This document shows positions 7,261-16,701 of a DNA stretch of 64,000 nucleotides, in pieces. The position numbers were made by a program, and so were the translations under genes. The notes beneath the pieces were generated by a model that did no database searches, was not told the origin of the DNA, and worked only from the letters and a program-made list of their open reading frames with translations. This DNA comes from Pseudomonas syringae. GTDB lineage: Bacteria; Pseudomonadota; Gammaproteobacteria; Pseudomonadales; Pseudomonadaceae. The stretch lies in NCBI RefSeq assembly GCF_023278085.1, contig NZ_CP066265.1, forward strand, positions 62,001 through 126,000, written 5' to 3'. Position 1 is the first letter of the stretch; each line of letters opens with the position of its first letter.

Positions 7261-10107
7261 TCAAGCCTGATCCATGGCCTCATTCAGCAGTTTTTCCAGC
7301 GCGGCCTTGTGCCGCAGGAAGAGGATGCTTTGCCCGTGTTTGCCATCCAGCAGGCCGGAAAGGTCGAGGTCGGTGATGTAACAGCGGTAGCGTTGCGGCT
7401 CCTGGCGCTTGCCGAGGATTTGCTGTGCAACGGCGGCATACAGCTGATCGCCATATTCCAGCTCGGAAAACTCGCTGTTGTCGCAATACAGGGTGACGTT
7501 CATCTGCCCCGGCGAGCTTTCTTCGATGATCGCCTGGACGTCGTAATACGACTTGTCTGCAGCGGTCGGCGCCTGACGATGTTCGATGCGCCGCGCCACT
7601 GCCGCACCCGAAGGCAGAACCTGGTGGTAAAGCGTTTCCAGCAATACGGGCTCGAACGGATTATCCAGCGGCAACGATGCACCACGGCGGTGGACCAATG
7701 AGTGAAAAAAGCGCTGCAGCGGTATCAGCAGGCTGGGTTCGTCGTGATACGGCACGCGCTGGTGCCAGAGCGAATTGTGCTCGTCCAGCACGTACAGATC
7801 GGCATCCGGCTCGTTGATCCGGTAGAACACCTGAATACACTCCGGTTGCCCGAAAGGCAGGATCAGGGCCAGGTCGTGGTCGTCCAGTGCTTGAGGGTCG
7901 AGATGCAGCGGGCTGTATCTCGGCAGTTCTTCACCCAGGTATTTGAACAGGCCGGGCAGGCTGTTGACGACGATATGACCGACCCTGCCTGGCTCGATCT
8001 CCAGGACGTGGTACTGCTGCTGCACCTGGATCAGATAGCGATGATTGAGCTTTCTGGCGAGCAGCAGTTGCGCCGTGCTGATCAGCTCTTCGACCCGCTG
8101 GGCGATGGCGGGCGCCCGGTTATGGCAGAAACACCGCACGCGAATCTGCGGCTGTTGACGGTGTTCCGGCAGGCTGGCGAGCAGTTCGCTCATGCAATCG
8201 AGCAGCGCGTGCGGGCCGTCATAGCGGCTGACCAGTGTTTCGTTCCAGGTATTGAGCGTGATCTGGTCCAGCGTCAGCACCAGATTCTCCCGAACGCCTG
8301 CGTAACTGAGCGAGTCGGTGCGGTGGGTGGTCATCAGGATATTGAGATCGCGATGGTGCCTGAGCGGGTCGACGCCGACATTCACCAGCAAGAGTATTTC
8401 CTTGGGCACGCTGGGTTGCAGCAACGCTTCGTCACTGACCTCAGGCAGTGGCAGCTCGATGCTTTGCTGCAAGGCGCCGAGCAGATTGAACAGCTCGAAT
8501 TCGGTCAGGTCGCTGATACCCGGATGCAGCGCCACGCGGGTGGTGGCGTCGATCACGCTGTTGCGATGGCACCAGGTCAAGATATCGAGCAGTTCACGGC
8601 TGCGCTTGATCGGCGAAAAGTCCGGCCATTCATGTATGCCGAGGTTGCCGTTGTACAGCGCCCATTGGTGTTTGCCCGGTTCACGTTTGTTGGGTGAATT
8701 GACCAGCGTCAGCGTGTCTTCGGCGAGGTCCGGAGCGATGCCCGGATTAATGAATTCGATCTTGCCGGCCTTGCGTTCGAAGGCGGCATAAAGACGACGC
8801 CCGAGGATGGTCAGGTCGCGAGCGTCGAGTGCATCTGCACTGCTTTGAGTGCGAGCGAACTGAGTCTGAAAGCGATAGCTGTAATTCAGCTCGTTGACCA
8901 GCGCCCGCCGCTCATTGACCACCTGGCGGACTTTCCACTGGCTGCGGCTGTCGAGCAGGGTCAGGTGGCGATCATCCCATCCCCATTCCAAGGTCAGACG
9001 CTCCAGCAGCAGGCGCTGCCAGCCATTGCTGCGCAGGCGGGGCGAGCCGGTCAGCTTCTTGTTGACCTTCAGGTACAGGCTGCGCCGCACCAGCTCCAGA
9101 CGCTCTGATTCTTTACGTGCTTGCAGATGCTCTTCGATGCGCCGGTAGACGACCACATAAGGATCGAGTTCATCCAGGTCGAGCTGGTTGGCGAACACCG
9201 CTTGCTTGAAGCGCAGGCTCAGGCACTGCACGCGTGGATGTTCGCTTGAATACACCTCGATCAGCAGCAGCTTGAGGACTGACTTGTAAGGCGACTCGAT
9301 GCCTTTGAACAATTGCCACAACCCGGCACCGACAAACTCTGCGGGCGGAATAGCCGACATCGGCCCCAGATCAAGCACTTCGCTGGCGCGGATGAAGCGC
9401 TTGCTAAGCAGCGTATGGGTGTAATCCTGATAATTCTGTTCTTCATAGACCGGCACCAGCCACCACATCGGTGTGCGACCCGCGAGCCAGATCGCGGTGC
9501 GGTAAAACTCATCGAGCAACAGATAATGCTGAGTGGTGCCGCAATCGTCGGAGCTGAGCTGCGAATCGCGGTCTCCGCGCCTGAATCGCTGTGGATCAAT
9601 CAGGAAAAAATGCGCCTCAGCGCCCATGGTTGCCGCCCACGCTTCAAGCGCTTTGCACTTCTTGCGCAGCTCGGCGATGGCCTCCGGCTCCAGCGCGCTG
9701 TCGTGGCAGACCCACACGTCCATATCGCTCTGTTCAGCCTGGGCCAGTGTGCCGAGGCTGCCCATCAGGAACAGGCCATGGATCGGCTGCGGCGGGTTGC
9801 CGTGCCGTGCCTTGTACGAAAAAGAGCGGGTCAGCCGCTGCGCTTCGCTCAGTACCTGCGCGCCGGGTTCGTAATGTGAAACGCCCGCAGGCGTACTGCC
9901 GGAAACATAGCCGGGCAATAGCGGATGATTGACGTGAAAGAACAGCGGCAATAGCGTCATCACGCTTTGCTGGCGGGTCGACATGCCTTCCAGGGCACGC
10001 GCGTATCTCCCGTCATTGACCGACAGGAAGCGGTTACGCAACTGGCTGAGCACCTTGCGGTCGATGCCCTCATCCAGGTCAGGGCGAATTTCAGGATTAC
10101 GCGTCAT
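7261..10107 (-). CDS. cyaA: Class I adenylate cyclase CyaA
   Basis: A 948-residue class I adenylate cyclase making cAMP from ATP. The N-terminal catalytic half has the nucleotidyltransferase-type signature: Gly116-Ser117 in LMGSLGT, then Asp128 and Asp130 in QSDMDVWVCHD. The C-terminal half is the regulatory region that, in enterobacteria, responds to the phosphotransferase system. The length is a little above that of E. coli CyaA (848) and normal for Pseudomonas. No membrane segments are visible. It lies downstream of, and convergent with, rnk. In pseudomonads cAMP acts with Vfr/CRP on motility and virulence rather than classical catabolite repression. Confidence 0.95.
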   Translation of the reverse strand: MTRNPEIRPDLDEGIDRKVLSQLRNRFLSVNDGRYARALEGMSTRQQSVMTLLPLFFHVNHPLLPGYVSGSTPAGVSHYEPGAQVLSEAQRLTRSFSYKARHGNPPQPIHGLFLMGSLGTLAQAEQSDMDVWVCHDSALEPEAIAELRKKCKALEAWAATMGAEAHFFLIDPQRFRRGDRDSQLSSDDCGTTQHYLLLDEFYRTAIWLAGRTPMWWLVPVYEEQNYQDYTHTLLSKRFIRASEVLDLGPMSAIPPAEFVGAGLWQLFKGIESPYKSVLKLLLIEVYSSEHPRVQCLSLRFKQAVFANQLDLDELDPYVVVYRRIEEHLQARKESERLELVRRSLYLKVNKKLTGSPRLRSNGWQRLLLERLTLEWGWDDRHLTLLDSRSQWKVRQVVNERRALVNELNYSYRFQTQFARTQSSADALDARDLTILGRRLYAAFERKAGKIEFINPGIAPDLAEDTLTLVNSPNKREPGKHQWALYNGNLGIHEWPDFSPIKRSRELLDILTWCHRNSVIDATTRVALHPGISDLTEFELFNLLGALQQSIELPLPEVSDEALLQPSVPKEILLLVNVGVDPLRHHRDLNILMTTHRTDSLSYAGVRENLVLTLDQITLNTWNETLVSRYDGPHALLDCMSELLASLPEHRQQPQIRVRCFCHNRAPAIAQRVEELISTAQLLLARKLNHRYLIQVQQQYHVLEIEPGRVGHIVVNSLPGLFKYLGEELPRYSPLHLDPQALDDHDLALILPFGQPECIQVFYRINEPDADLYVLDEHNSLWHQRVPYHDEPSLLIPLQRFFHSLVHRRGASLPLDNPFEPVLLETLYHQVLPSGAAVARRIEHRQAPTAADKSYYDVQAIIEESSPGQMNVTLYCDNSEFSELEYGDQLYAAVAQQILGKRQEPQRYRCYITDLDLSGLLDGKHGQSILFLRHKAALEKLLNEAMDQA

Positions 10108-10249
10108 CGCAACTCAAGGCATCTGGCCCGGGCAGGCGTGGAGTTACTGAGCAAGAGGGCGAAGAAGGTTTGCAGCCGAGAGAAGCGGGTTCGGTCGGGT
10201 GGTCATTCAGGCGCCAACGGCTGTTATCGGCCGATGTTTCTGAAAGTGA

Positions 10250-10282
10250 AGGGCCTGCGACGCTTTTTGCTGTGCAGGCCCT
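10250..10282 (-). terminator. Hairpin terminator of the TIGR02647 gene
   Basis: A perfect 9-bp stem AGGGCCTGC / GCAGGCCCT with a 15-nt loop, just downstream of the minus-strand gene ending at 10290. The T tract after it on the minus strand is weak. Confidence 0.5.
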
Positions 10283-10289
10283 GTGCGGT

Positions 10290-10538
10290 TCAGGCTGCCT
10301 GTTTCGAGACGTTGAGGATGGTCAGGATCGACTGCGCATGTTGTGCAGCCTCAAGCCCGAGGCTGGTCAGATAACCGCCATCGACCTGGGTCGTGAGGCC
10401 TTTTTCGAAAAGTCTTTTTGCTGCTGCGACGGCAGTGGGGGCCGCGACGTGATGAACTTTGAGGCCTTCCTGGGTGTTTCCCAGATTGAACAGTGCAAGG
10501 ATTTCCAGTTCGGCAACCAACTCAGGGGTATACGACAT
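10290..10538 (-). CDS. TIGR02647 family small protein
   Basis: An 82-residue protein that matches the TIGR02647 family of small pseudomonad and gammaproteobacterial proteins. Recognisable features are the start (MSYTPELVAELEILALFNL), a middle with HHVAAPTAVAAAKRLFEKGLTTQVDGGYLTSLG, and a predicted all-alpha, winged-helix-like composition. A DNA-binding role has been suggested from fold only. It is located just upstream of cyaA on the same strand, separated by a hairpin and about 180 bp. No motif tells its target. Confidence 0.75.
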   Translation of the reverse strand: MSYTPELVAELEILALFNLGNTQEGLKVHHVAAPTAVAAAKRLFEKGLTTQVDGGYLTSLGLEAAQHAQSILTILNVSKQAA

Positions 10539-10753
10539 AGGTACTCCAGACTTTTTATAGTAATACGACCTCGCCGGCTGGCGGGTGTGTCTGGAATCGA
10601 CGTGTCGGTTTCTATGCTCGTCGGTTCTGGAGACCGTTGAAGCCGGCTTGGCGTGGTAGCCCCGGGGCTCAAGCGGCAGCGGGGCATCTGCAGTGTAGAC
10701 AGCGTCTGAACGCTTTGCAGCATATATCTCGCCGGCATTACGGCGCTGGATGA

Positions 10754-11032
10754 TTATTGATCAGGCGGCAGTTCAGGCAGGGCGCGCAGCGCGGTTTCGT
10801 ACCAGTGCGCGTCGAATGGACGGTCTTCTTTGAGCAGGTTGTGAACCTCGAAGGCCAACACATGAGCCATCATTTCCAGAATCTCTTCACGCTCGTAGCC
10901 CACCAGCGTCAGCTTGTTGAACACGGCCTTGGCTGCGGGCGGTTCGTTGGCCTCGATCTGGTTCTCGATGGCTTCGATCAGTTTTTGGCCGGCGAAATCG
11001 TCGTCTTCGTCGTTGTCGAGTGTGTCGGTCAT
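10754..11032 (-). CDS. Conserved hypothetical acidic protein
   Basis: A 92-residue acidic protein that I recognise only as a conserved Pseudomonas hypothetical. The N-terminus is Asp-rich (DNDEDDDFAGQ); the rest is helical with KLIEAIENQIEAN and ALRALPELP near the end. I chose the ATG at 11032, with GAGG seven bases upstream. An in-frame TTG at 11038 lies between that GAGG and the ATG and is a less likely start. No signal peptide, membrane segment or cysteine is present. It keeps company with cyaA and the TIGR02647 gene, all on the minus strand, but each has its own spacer. Confidence 0.72.
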   Translation of the reverse strand: MTDTLDNDEDDDFAGQKLIEAIENQIEANEPPAAKAVFNKLTLVGYEREEILEMMAHVLAFEVHNLLKEDRPFDAHWYETALRALPELPPDQ

Positions 11033-11221
11033 GTTCAATCCTCATGTCAGAAAGGCAGTTTAACCGGATTCTTTTCAGTCAGGCATGCCTGTGCGGTGGA
11101 ATGGTTATGCGTAGGACAATTCCTCAAGTTATAGGCAATTGATGTAAGTCACTGATAAGTATGACCATGTTGATAGCGTCCTCACCACTGAACTGAAGGT
11201 ACAGGGCTGAGGAGGCAAACG

Positions 11222-11893
11222 ATGCTGAAGCTTTATGGATTTGCTGCGAGCAACTATTTCAATATGGTCAAACTGGCACTGCTGGAGAAACAGCTGCCTT
11301 TCGAGGTGGTGCCGCTGCACGGCTGCCAGAGCCCGGAGGTACTGGCCGTCAGTGCCCGCGGTAAAGTACCTGTGCTGGGCACGGTTGACGGTTTCATCAG
11401 TGAAACAGACGTCATTTTGCGTTATATCGAGGATATTTCCCCTGGCCTGCCATTGCTGCCCGAGAGCCCGTTTGCACGGGCTCAGGTCTGGACCATCGCC
11501 AAGGAAATCGAGCTGTACATCGAGCTGCCTGCGCGCCTGTGCTACGTAGAAGTGATCTTTGGCGGACGGCCGACGCCGCCGGATCTGAAGGCCAAAGCGC
11601 GCCGCGACCTCATCAAGGGCTTCGCTGCCCTGGCGCAACGCGGCGTGTTTGCGCCCTATGTGGCTGGCGGGCAATTCACCGTGGCAGATCTGTATTTTCT
11701 ATACAGCGTCGACCTGGCGCAGCAAGTGGGGGAGCGGCTGTTCGATCTGGACCTGCTCGGGAATATGCCCGCAGCGCGAGCCTTGCAGGCGCGTCTTGCG
11801 CAGAACCCGAACGTCCAGCGAGTAGCGGCCGACAGGGAGGCGGACTGGCCGGCTTTCATGGCCCGAGTGCAGAGCGCAGGCCGGGCTGGCTAG
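11222..11893 (+). CDS. Glutathione S-transferase family protein
   Basis: A 223-residue GST. The N-terminal thioredoxin-like domain covers about 1-78, with the cis-proline loop KVPVLG (around residue 49) and the glutathione-binding SETDVILRYIE (about 60-70). The C-terminal helical domain follows, with GGQFTVADLYFLYSVDLAQQ as the N-capping motif. The N-terminal FAASNYFNMVKLAL places Ser/Asn rather than a typical Tyr near the thiol. Substrate unknown. A strong GAGGAGG ribosome binding site lies 6 bases before the ATG. It is transcribed divergently from the acidic hypothetical gene. Confidence 0.9.
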   Translation: MLKLYGFAASNYFNMVKLALLEKQLPFEVVPLHGCQSPEVLAVSARGKVPVLGTVDGFISETDVILRYIEDISPGLPLLPESPFARAQVWTIAKEIELYIELPARLCYVEVIFGGRPTPPDLKAKARRDLIKGFAALAQRGVFAPYVAGGQFTVADLYFLYSVDLAQQVGERLFDLDLLGNMPAARALQARLAQNPNVQRVAADREADWPAFMARVQSAGRAG

Positions 11894-11912
11894 GAATTTC
11901 CGGAGGTTGATT

Positions 11913-11990
11913 ATCGTGCCAATGCTCTGAACGCATTGGCGCGCATATCCAGACGTTCCGCGTCGGCTCTTGAGCAGTCGGCGCGGAGCG
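11913..11990. repeat. Dispersed palindromic repeat, copy B (diverged)
   Basis: Starts ATCGTGCCAATGC and contains the palindrome GCCAATGC / GCATTGGC (8-bp arms), then a decayed GACGTTCCGCGTC core. It lies between the converging GST and gltP genes and could also act as a terminator for either. Confidence 0.55.
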
Positions 11991-12000
11991 GGAGGGAGGG

Positions 12001-13332
12001 TCAATCAGCCGCCGGCTGACCCATAGGCACAGGTTGCTTGCTGCGCCAGTGCGGCAGGGAGTTCCAGTAGCGCTCACCCTTGGCATCGTCATACATGCCT
12101 TCCCAGCGCGAGATAACCAGCACTGCCAGCGCATTGCCGATCACGTTCAGGGCGGTACGCGCCATGTCCATGATCCGGTCAACGCCAGCGATGAACGCCA
12201 GGCCTTCCAGTGGAATGCCTGCGCTGCCCAGGGTTGCCAGCAGCACCACGAAGGACACGCCCGGCACGCCCGCGATGCCTTTCGAGGTGACCATCAAGGT
12301 CAGCACCAGCATCAACTGGGCGCCAATCGACAAGTCGATACCGTACAACTGGGCAATGAAAATCGCCGCGATGCTCTGATACAGCGTCGATCCGTCGAGG
12401 TTGAACGAGTAACCGGTCGGCACGACGAAGCTGCAGATCGCTTTCGGTGCGCCGTAGGCTTCCATTTTCTGGATCACGCGTGGCAGCACGGTTTCAGAGC
12501 TGGCGGTGGAGTAGGACAGAATCAACTCGTCCTTGAAGATGCGCATCAGCTTGATGACCGAGAAGCCGAAGGCACGAGCAATCAGCCCGAGGACCACGAA
12601 AGCGAAGAAGGCGATGGCCACGTAAACCAGAATCACCAGCTTGGCCAGCGGCAGCAGCGAGGCAAAACCGAAGTTGGCGACCGTTACCGCAATCAGCGCG
12701 AACACGCCGATTGGTGCGTAGTTCATGATCATGTGCGTGACCTTGAACATGGCTTCCGATACGCCCTGAAACAGTTTCACCAGCGGCTCGCGGACTTCGG
12801 CTTGCAGGCTGGAAAGGCCCAGCCCGAACAGCACCGAGAAGAAGATGATCGGCAGCATTTCGCCGCGCGCCATGGCCGCAAAGATGTTGGACGGGATCAG
12901 GTTGAGGATCGTCGCGATGAACGCATGATCGTGCTGAACCTCGGCAGTGGTCTGCTGATACTTGGAGATATCGACGGTGCCCAGGGTGCTCATGTCGATG
13001 CCTGTGCCCGGATGGAACACGTTTGCCAGCACCAGACCCACCAGAATGGCAATGGTGGTCACGACTTCAAAATACAGAATGGTCTTGAGGCCGATGCGCC
13101 CCAGTTTCTTCGCATCGCCCACGCCTGCAATGCCGACAATCAGCGATGCGACAACGATCGGGATCACGATCATCTTGATCAGACGAATGAAGATGTCACC
13201 TGCCGGTTGCAGGAGGTTGGTGATCCACCAGGCCTTTTCAGCACTGAAATGATTGAGCAGAGCGCCGACGGCGATACCCAGTACCAGTCCGATGAGAATC
13301 TGCCATGCCAGACTCAACTTTGCCTTCTTCAT
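12001..13332 (-). CDS. gltP: Dicarboxylate/amino acid:cation (glutamate/aspartate) symporter GltP-type
   Basis: A 443-residue DAACS-family transporter of the inner membrane. Eight hydrophobic helices and two re-entrant loops are expected. The conserved substrate/cation motifs are visible: ASSETVLPRV (hairpin 1), FNLDGSTLYQS (helix 7, equivalent to NMDGT), and SKGIAGVPGVSFVVL (hairpin 2). These place it with proton or sodium glutamate/aspartate symporters rather than the C4-dicarboxylate DctA group, though that distinction is not certain from sequence. The ATG at 13332 gives the typical MKKAKLSLAWQ start. It is monocistronic. Confidence 0.9.
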   Translation of the reverse strand: MKKAKLSLAWQILIGLVLGIAVGALLNHFSAEKAWWITNLLQPAGDIFIRLIKMIVIPIVVASLIVGIAGVGDAKKLGRIGLKTILYFEVVTTIAILVGLVLANVFHPGTGIDMSTLGTVDISKYQQTTAEVQHDHAFIATILNLIPSNIFAAMARGEMLPIIFFSVLFGLGLSSLQAEVREPLVKLFQGVSEAMFKVTHMIMNYAPIGVFALIAVTVANFGFASLLPLAKLVILVYVAIAFFAFVVLGLIARAFGFSVIKLMRIFKDELILSYSTASSETVLPRVIQKMEAYGAPKAICSFVVPTGYSFNLDGSTLYQSIAAIFIAQLYGIDLSIGAQLMLVLTLMVTSKGIAGVPGVSFVVLLATLGSAGIPLEGLAFIAGVDRIMDMARTALNVIGNALAVLVISRWEGMYDDAKGERYWNSLPHWRSKQPVPMGQPAAD

Positions 13333-13776
13333 ATTTTTACCCTTGTTTGAAGTAGCTTGGATCGTTCCGGAACCGCCGCACTGACAGGGCTTTGCCACAG
13401 CAATTTCAGGGCACGGATACGTTGGAAAATCTCCAGAGAGGGCCACTGCGGACGAGCCTGTCGGCTCGGTTGCAGGCGAAAAAAGTCGCAACTATTCCCA
13501 TGGCGTGCGCATTCGTCTAATGCCGTAAACGACTACCTCATGCGCAATCGGCATACAAAAGCAGGAAAAAGTGTTGATTTGTATCTGCGGGGAAGGCGGT
13601 GAATCGGCGCAAAGGTGGCTAAAACGTCGTCTTTGGCTTGGCAGTCATAGGCAGGGAGGGTGATGGGATTTGATCGTGCTGAATCGATTACTTAGCGTTT
13701 TTACCGGATATACGGTATCGCGTGCTCAGGCCAGTGCACGGAAACGGGCAATTGGCCTGAGCGTGTGAAGCGGTTT
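13333..13776. other. Intergenic region between gltP and rimK
   Basis: About 440 bp between the start of gltP and the end of rimK, both on the minus strand. It must hold the gltP promoter. No convincing -35/-10 pair or operator was picked out. The only clear structure is the inverted repeat at 13724-13762. Confidence 0.6.
13724..13762 (-). terminator. Inverted repeat downstream of rimABK, probable terminator
   Basis: Perfect 10-bp arms GCTCAGGCCA / TGGCCTGAGC separated by 19 nt, beginning 14 bp after the rimK stop codon. There is no T tract on the minus strand, so it may be an RNA 3'-end stabiliser rather than an intrinsic terminator. Confidence 0.45.
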
Positions 13777-14682
13777 CTAACCCTTGCCCTTGGTACGCGT
13801 CATGTGCGGGCCGCTGTTCTTTTCCAGATACTCGATGATCATCCCGGCGACATCCTTGCTGGTGGTCACTTCGATGCCTTCAAGACCCGGTGACGAGTTG
13901 ACTTCCATCACCAGTGGGCCGTGATTGGAGCGCAGGATATCCACGCCCGCCACACTCAGGCCCATGACCTTGGCTGCGCGCAATGCCGTCATGCGCTCTT
14001 CCGGCGTGATCTTGATCAGGCTGGCGCTGCCGCCACGGTGCAGGTTGGAGCGGAATTCACCCGGTTTGGCCTGGCGCTTCATCGAGGCGATGACCTTGTC
14101 GCCGACCACGAAGCAGCGAATGTCGGCACCCCCGGCTTCCTTGATGTATTCCTGCACCATGATGTCCTGCTTGAGACCCATGAACGCTTCGATCACCGAT
14201 TCAGCCGCGGTGGCGGTTTCGCACAGCACCACACCGATGCCCTGAGTGCCTTCCAGCACCTTGATGACCAGCGGCGCGCCGTTGACCATCTGGATCAGAT
14301 CGGGAATGTCATCCGGGGAGTGGGCAAAGCCGGTCACCGGCAAGCCGATGCCGCGCCGCGAGAGCAATTGCAGCGAGCGCAGTTTGTCCCGCGAACGGGC
14401 AATGGCGACTGATTCGTTGAGCGGAAACACGCCCATCATTTCAAACTGACGCAACACCGCACAGCCATAGAACGTTACCGAAGCCCCGATACGCGGAATG
14501 ACCGCATCGAAGCCTTCCAGCGGTTTGCCGCGATAGTGGATCTGCGGCTTGTGGCTGGCGATATTCATATAGGCGCGCAGGGTGTCGATCACCACCATCT
14601 CATGGCCTCGCTCGATACCGGCTTCGACCAGACGACGGGTGGAATACAGACGCGGATTACGCGAAAGCACAGCGATCTTCAT
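13777..14682 (-). CDS. rimK: Ribosomal protein S6 glutamate ligase RimK
   Basis: A 301-residue ATP-grasp ligase that adds glutamates to the C-terminus of ribosomal protein S6. The ATP-grasp pieces are clear: [11 protein letters not shown] (about 141-151), the [21 protein letters not shown] region (177-197), and the metal-binding Glu260 and Asn262 in [13 protein letters not shown]. Length matches E. coli RimK (300). It overlaps rimB by 4 bp and ends the rimA-rimB-rimK operon. In P. fluorescens RimK activity is tuned by RimA, RimB and cyclic-di-GMP and alters the proteome and plant association. Confidence 0.95.
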   Translation of the reverse strand: MKIAVLSRNPRLYSTRRLVEAGIERGHEMVVIDTLRAYMNIASHKPQIHYRGKPLEGFDAVIPRIGASVTFYGCAVLRQFEMMGVFPLNESVAIARSRDKLRSLQLLSRRGIGLPVTGFAHSPDDIPDLIQMVNGAPLVIKVLEGTQGIGVVLCETATAAESVIEAFMGLKQDIMVQEYIKEAGGADIRCFVVGDKVIASMKRQAKPGEFRSNLHRGGSASLIKITPEERMTALRAAKVMGLSVAGVDILRSNHGPLVMEVNSSPGLEGIEVTTSKDVAGMIIEYLEKNSGPHMTRTKGKG

Positions 14683-15155
14683 GCAACACCTGAGGAAGTA
14701 GAGGCCGGGAACACCGGCTTGTCTTGTACGTAAGTAATGCCCGGATTGACCACCAGTTGGCCATCTACCAGAGCTTTGGAACCCAGCAGCAGTCGATAGC
14801 GCATCGACTTGCGGCAAGCCAGCGTGAACTCAACCGGCCATATACGATCACCCAGCGCCAGCGTGGTACGAATCACATAGCGCACCTGCGCATGGCCGTT
14901 GGAGCTTTTAATGGTTTTCATGGCAACCAGTTGCGCCTCGCAGCGGCGATGTCGCAACTGCACCACCGTGCCCAGATGCGCGTTGAAACGCACCCACTTC
15001 TGACCATCACGTTCAAAAGGTTCGATTTCAGTAGCGTGCAGGCTTGAGGTGCTCGCGCCGGTATCGATTTTCGCCCGCAGGCCTGCCACCCCCAGGTCGG
15101 GAAGCGCCACCCACTCGCGCAGGCCGATAACGGTCAGGTGATCAAATGTCTTCAA
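14679..15155 (-). CDS. rimB: RimB, retropepsin-like zinc/aspartic protease of the rim operon
   Basis: A 158-residue member of the ATP-dependent zinc protease/retropepsin-like family (DUF615-unrelated, YcfR-like RimB). The aspartyl-protease-type signature [13 protein letters not shown] places Asp31-Thr32-Gly33 as the probable catalytic triplet. A basic stretch RHRRCEAQ follows and the conserved end RLLLGSKAL...VNPG is present. In P. fluorescens RimB counteracts or modulates RimK modification of S6. It starts 16 bp after rimA and overlaps rimK by 4 bp, so the three are probably one transcript. The assignment rests strongly on this gene order. Confidence 0.88.
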   Translation of the reverse strand: MKTFDHLTVIGLREWVALPDLGVAGLRAKIDTGASTSSLHATEIEPFERDGQKWVRFNAHLGTVVQLRHRRCEAQLVAMKTIKSSNGHAQVRYVIRTTLALGDRIWPVEFTLACRKSMRYRLLLGSKALVDGQLVVNPGITYVQDKPVFPASTSSGVA

Positions 15156-15171
15156 TGTGATTCCGTACTTC

Positions 15172-15966
15172 TCAAGACGTCTTCAAGGCCTCAGGGGCGA
15201 CCTGAGCCAGGGCTTTGAAGGCAGGTTTGGCAAACAGATAACCCTGCATCAGGAAAATCCCGCAATCGGCGAGAAAGTCCCGCTCTTCGGTCTGCTCGAT
15301 GCCCTCTGCGATGACTTTAATCCCCAAGTCCGAACACATTGTGACAACGCTACGAACAATCGCCTGACGCACGCGATTGCGATGAACGTCGCGGATCAGG
15401 TGCATGTCGAGTTTTATCAGGTCGGGTTGAAAATCAGCGAGCAGCGTCAGGCCTGAATACCCGGCGCCGAAGTCATCGATAGCGGTCATGAAACCGAACT
15501 CTCGATACTCACGCAGGATGTTGCTCAAATGGCCATTGCTGCACACATGCTCGCTTTCGATGGTCTCGAAAATCAACCTGTCGATAGGGAAATCATGCTT
15601 TTTGGCCGCTTCCAGCGTGCTGCGGATGCACAGCTCGGGACGATAAACGGCATTGGGCAAAAAGTTGATCGATAAACGCTCGTTCATCCCCAGTTTTGCA
15701 GCGCCGGCAATGGCCGTGGTACGACACATCTGGTCAAAACGATAACGGTTCTGGTCCGTGACCTGACTCAACACCGAATAGGCACTTTCCCCATTGGGGC
15801 CGCGCACCAGCGCTTCATGAGCGAAAGTCGACTGGTCACGCAGGTCTACAATCGGCTGATAGGCGTAGTCAAACGAGAAACCCAGTTCGGGGCTGCCCGT
15901 ACATCCCTCACACCTTTTTCCAGGGGAGGTTAACGAAGTTGGAAATTCTGTCACGTCGCACTCCAT
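15172..15966 (-). CDS. rimA: RimA, EAL-domain cyclic-di-GMP phosphodiesterase
   Basis: A 264-residue stand-alone EAL protein with no membrane segment. A short N-terminus with a CEGC pair precedes the EAL domain. The catalytic motifs look complete: EALVRG, the Asn in INFLPNAVY, FETIESE, DDFGAGYSG, the Lys in LIKLDMHLIRD, AEGIEQTEE and the C-terminal QGYLFAKP. Active c-di-GMP hydrolysis is therefore predicted. I chose the ATG at 15966; the longer frame would need a TTG start at 15981. First gene of rimABK; in P. fluorescens RimA stimulates RimK and links ribosome modification to c-di-GMP. Confidence 0.9.
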   Translation of the reverse strand: MECDVTEFPTSLTSPGKRCEGCTGSPELGFSFDYAYQPIVDLRDQSTFAHEALVRGPNGESAYSVLSQVTDQNRYRFDQMCRTTAIAGAAKLGMNERLSINFLPNAVYRPELCIRSTLEAAKKHDFPIDRLIFETIESEHVCSNGHLSNILREYREFGFMTAIDDFGAGYSGLTLLADFQPDLIKLDMHLIRDVHRNRVRQAIVRSVVTMCSDLGIKVIAEGIEQTEERDFLADCGIFLMQGYLFAKPAFKALAQVAPEALKTS

Positions 15967-16121
15967 GTGAGGTCGGGGCAATGAAATGATTAATGGCTGA
16001 TTCTGACAAGCAATGACCGGTTACTGCATGTTTTCGGGAGATTCTCCGGTCTGACGATTTGGCCGGCCGGTTCCCGTTCAGACTGATAACGTTCAGACTG
16101 CCACACTGATGAGGAATTCAA

Positions 16122-16529
16122 ATGGCGCAAAAGTTGGAAGAAGACGACAAGGTTCGTCTGGATAAATGGCTGTGGGCGGCGCGCTTCTTCAAAACGCGGG
16201 CGCTGGCCAAAGCAGCCATCGAAAGCGGCAAGGTGCACTGTCGCGGCGAACGTTGCAAGCCCGGCAAGGAGCCCCGTGTCGGCGACGAGTTGCAGATTCG
16301 TATGGGCTTCGATGAGCGCACGGTCGTTGTTGAGGCGCTATCGGTTGTTCGACGTGGCGCGCCGGAAGCGCAGACGCTGTATCGCGAGACCCCGGAGAGC
16401 CTTGCGAAACGTGAGAACGCCGCGGCGCAACGCAAGGCCGGCAACCTGGGTGTCACCACCGATGGGCGGCCGACCAAGAAGCAGCGCCGACAGATTTTTG
16501 ATTTTCGGGGCAGTCAGCACAGCGACTGA
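16122..16529 (+). CDS. hslR: Ribosome-associated heat shock protein Hsp15 (HslR)
   Basis: A 135-residue Hsp15. The S4 RNA-binding domain (about residues 10-72) begins VRLDKWLWAARFFKTRALA and is followed by a very basic C-terminal tail (PTKKQRRQIFDF) used for rRNA contact. Hsp15 binds free 50S subunits carrying a nascent chain and recycles them after heat shock. A GAGGA ribosome binding site lies six bases before the ATG. It is followed by hslO, as in the usual hslR-hslO pairing, after a 172-bp gap. Confidence 0.94.
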   Translation: MAQKLEEDDKVRLDKWLWAARFFKTRALAKAAIESGKVHCRGERCKPGKEPRVGDELQIRMGFDERTVVVEALSVVRRGAPEAQTLYRETPESLAKRENAAAQRKAGNLGVTTDGRPTKKQRRQIFDFRGSQHSD

Positions 16530-16701
16530 AATCGAGTGGATGGCACGCCCGGTGATCGGACCGAAAAGCCATCCAGCTTGGAAGCGCGCCGGATAGCTCC
16601 TAAAATGCCGGTCAAAACCTACGGTGCGCAGCATTTTCAGGTGCCGAATGGCGCTTGCTGCCGATGGCCATCCATTGTCATTACCTCAGATACCTCTTCC
16701 T

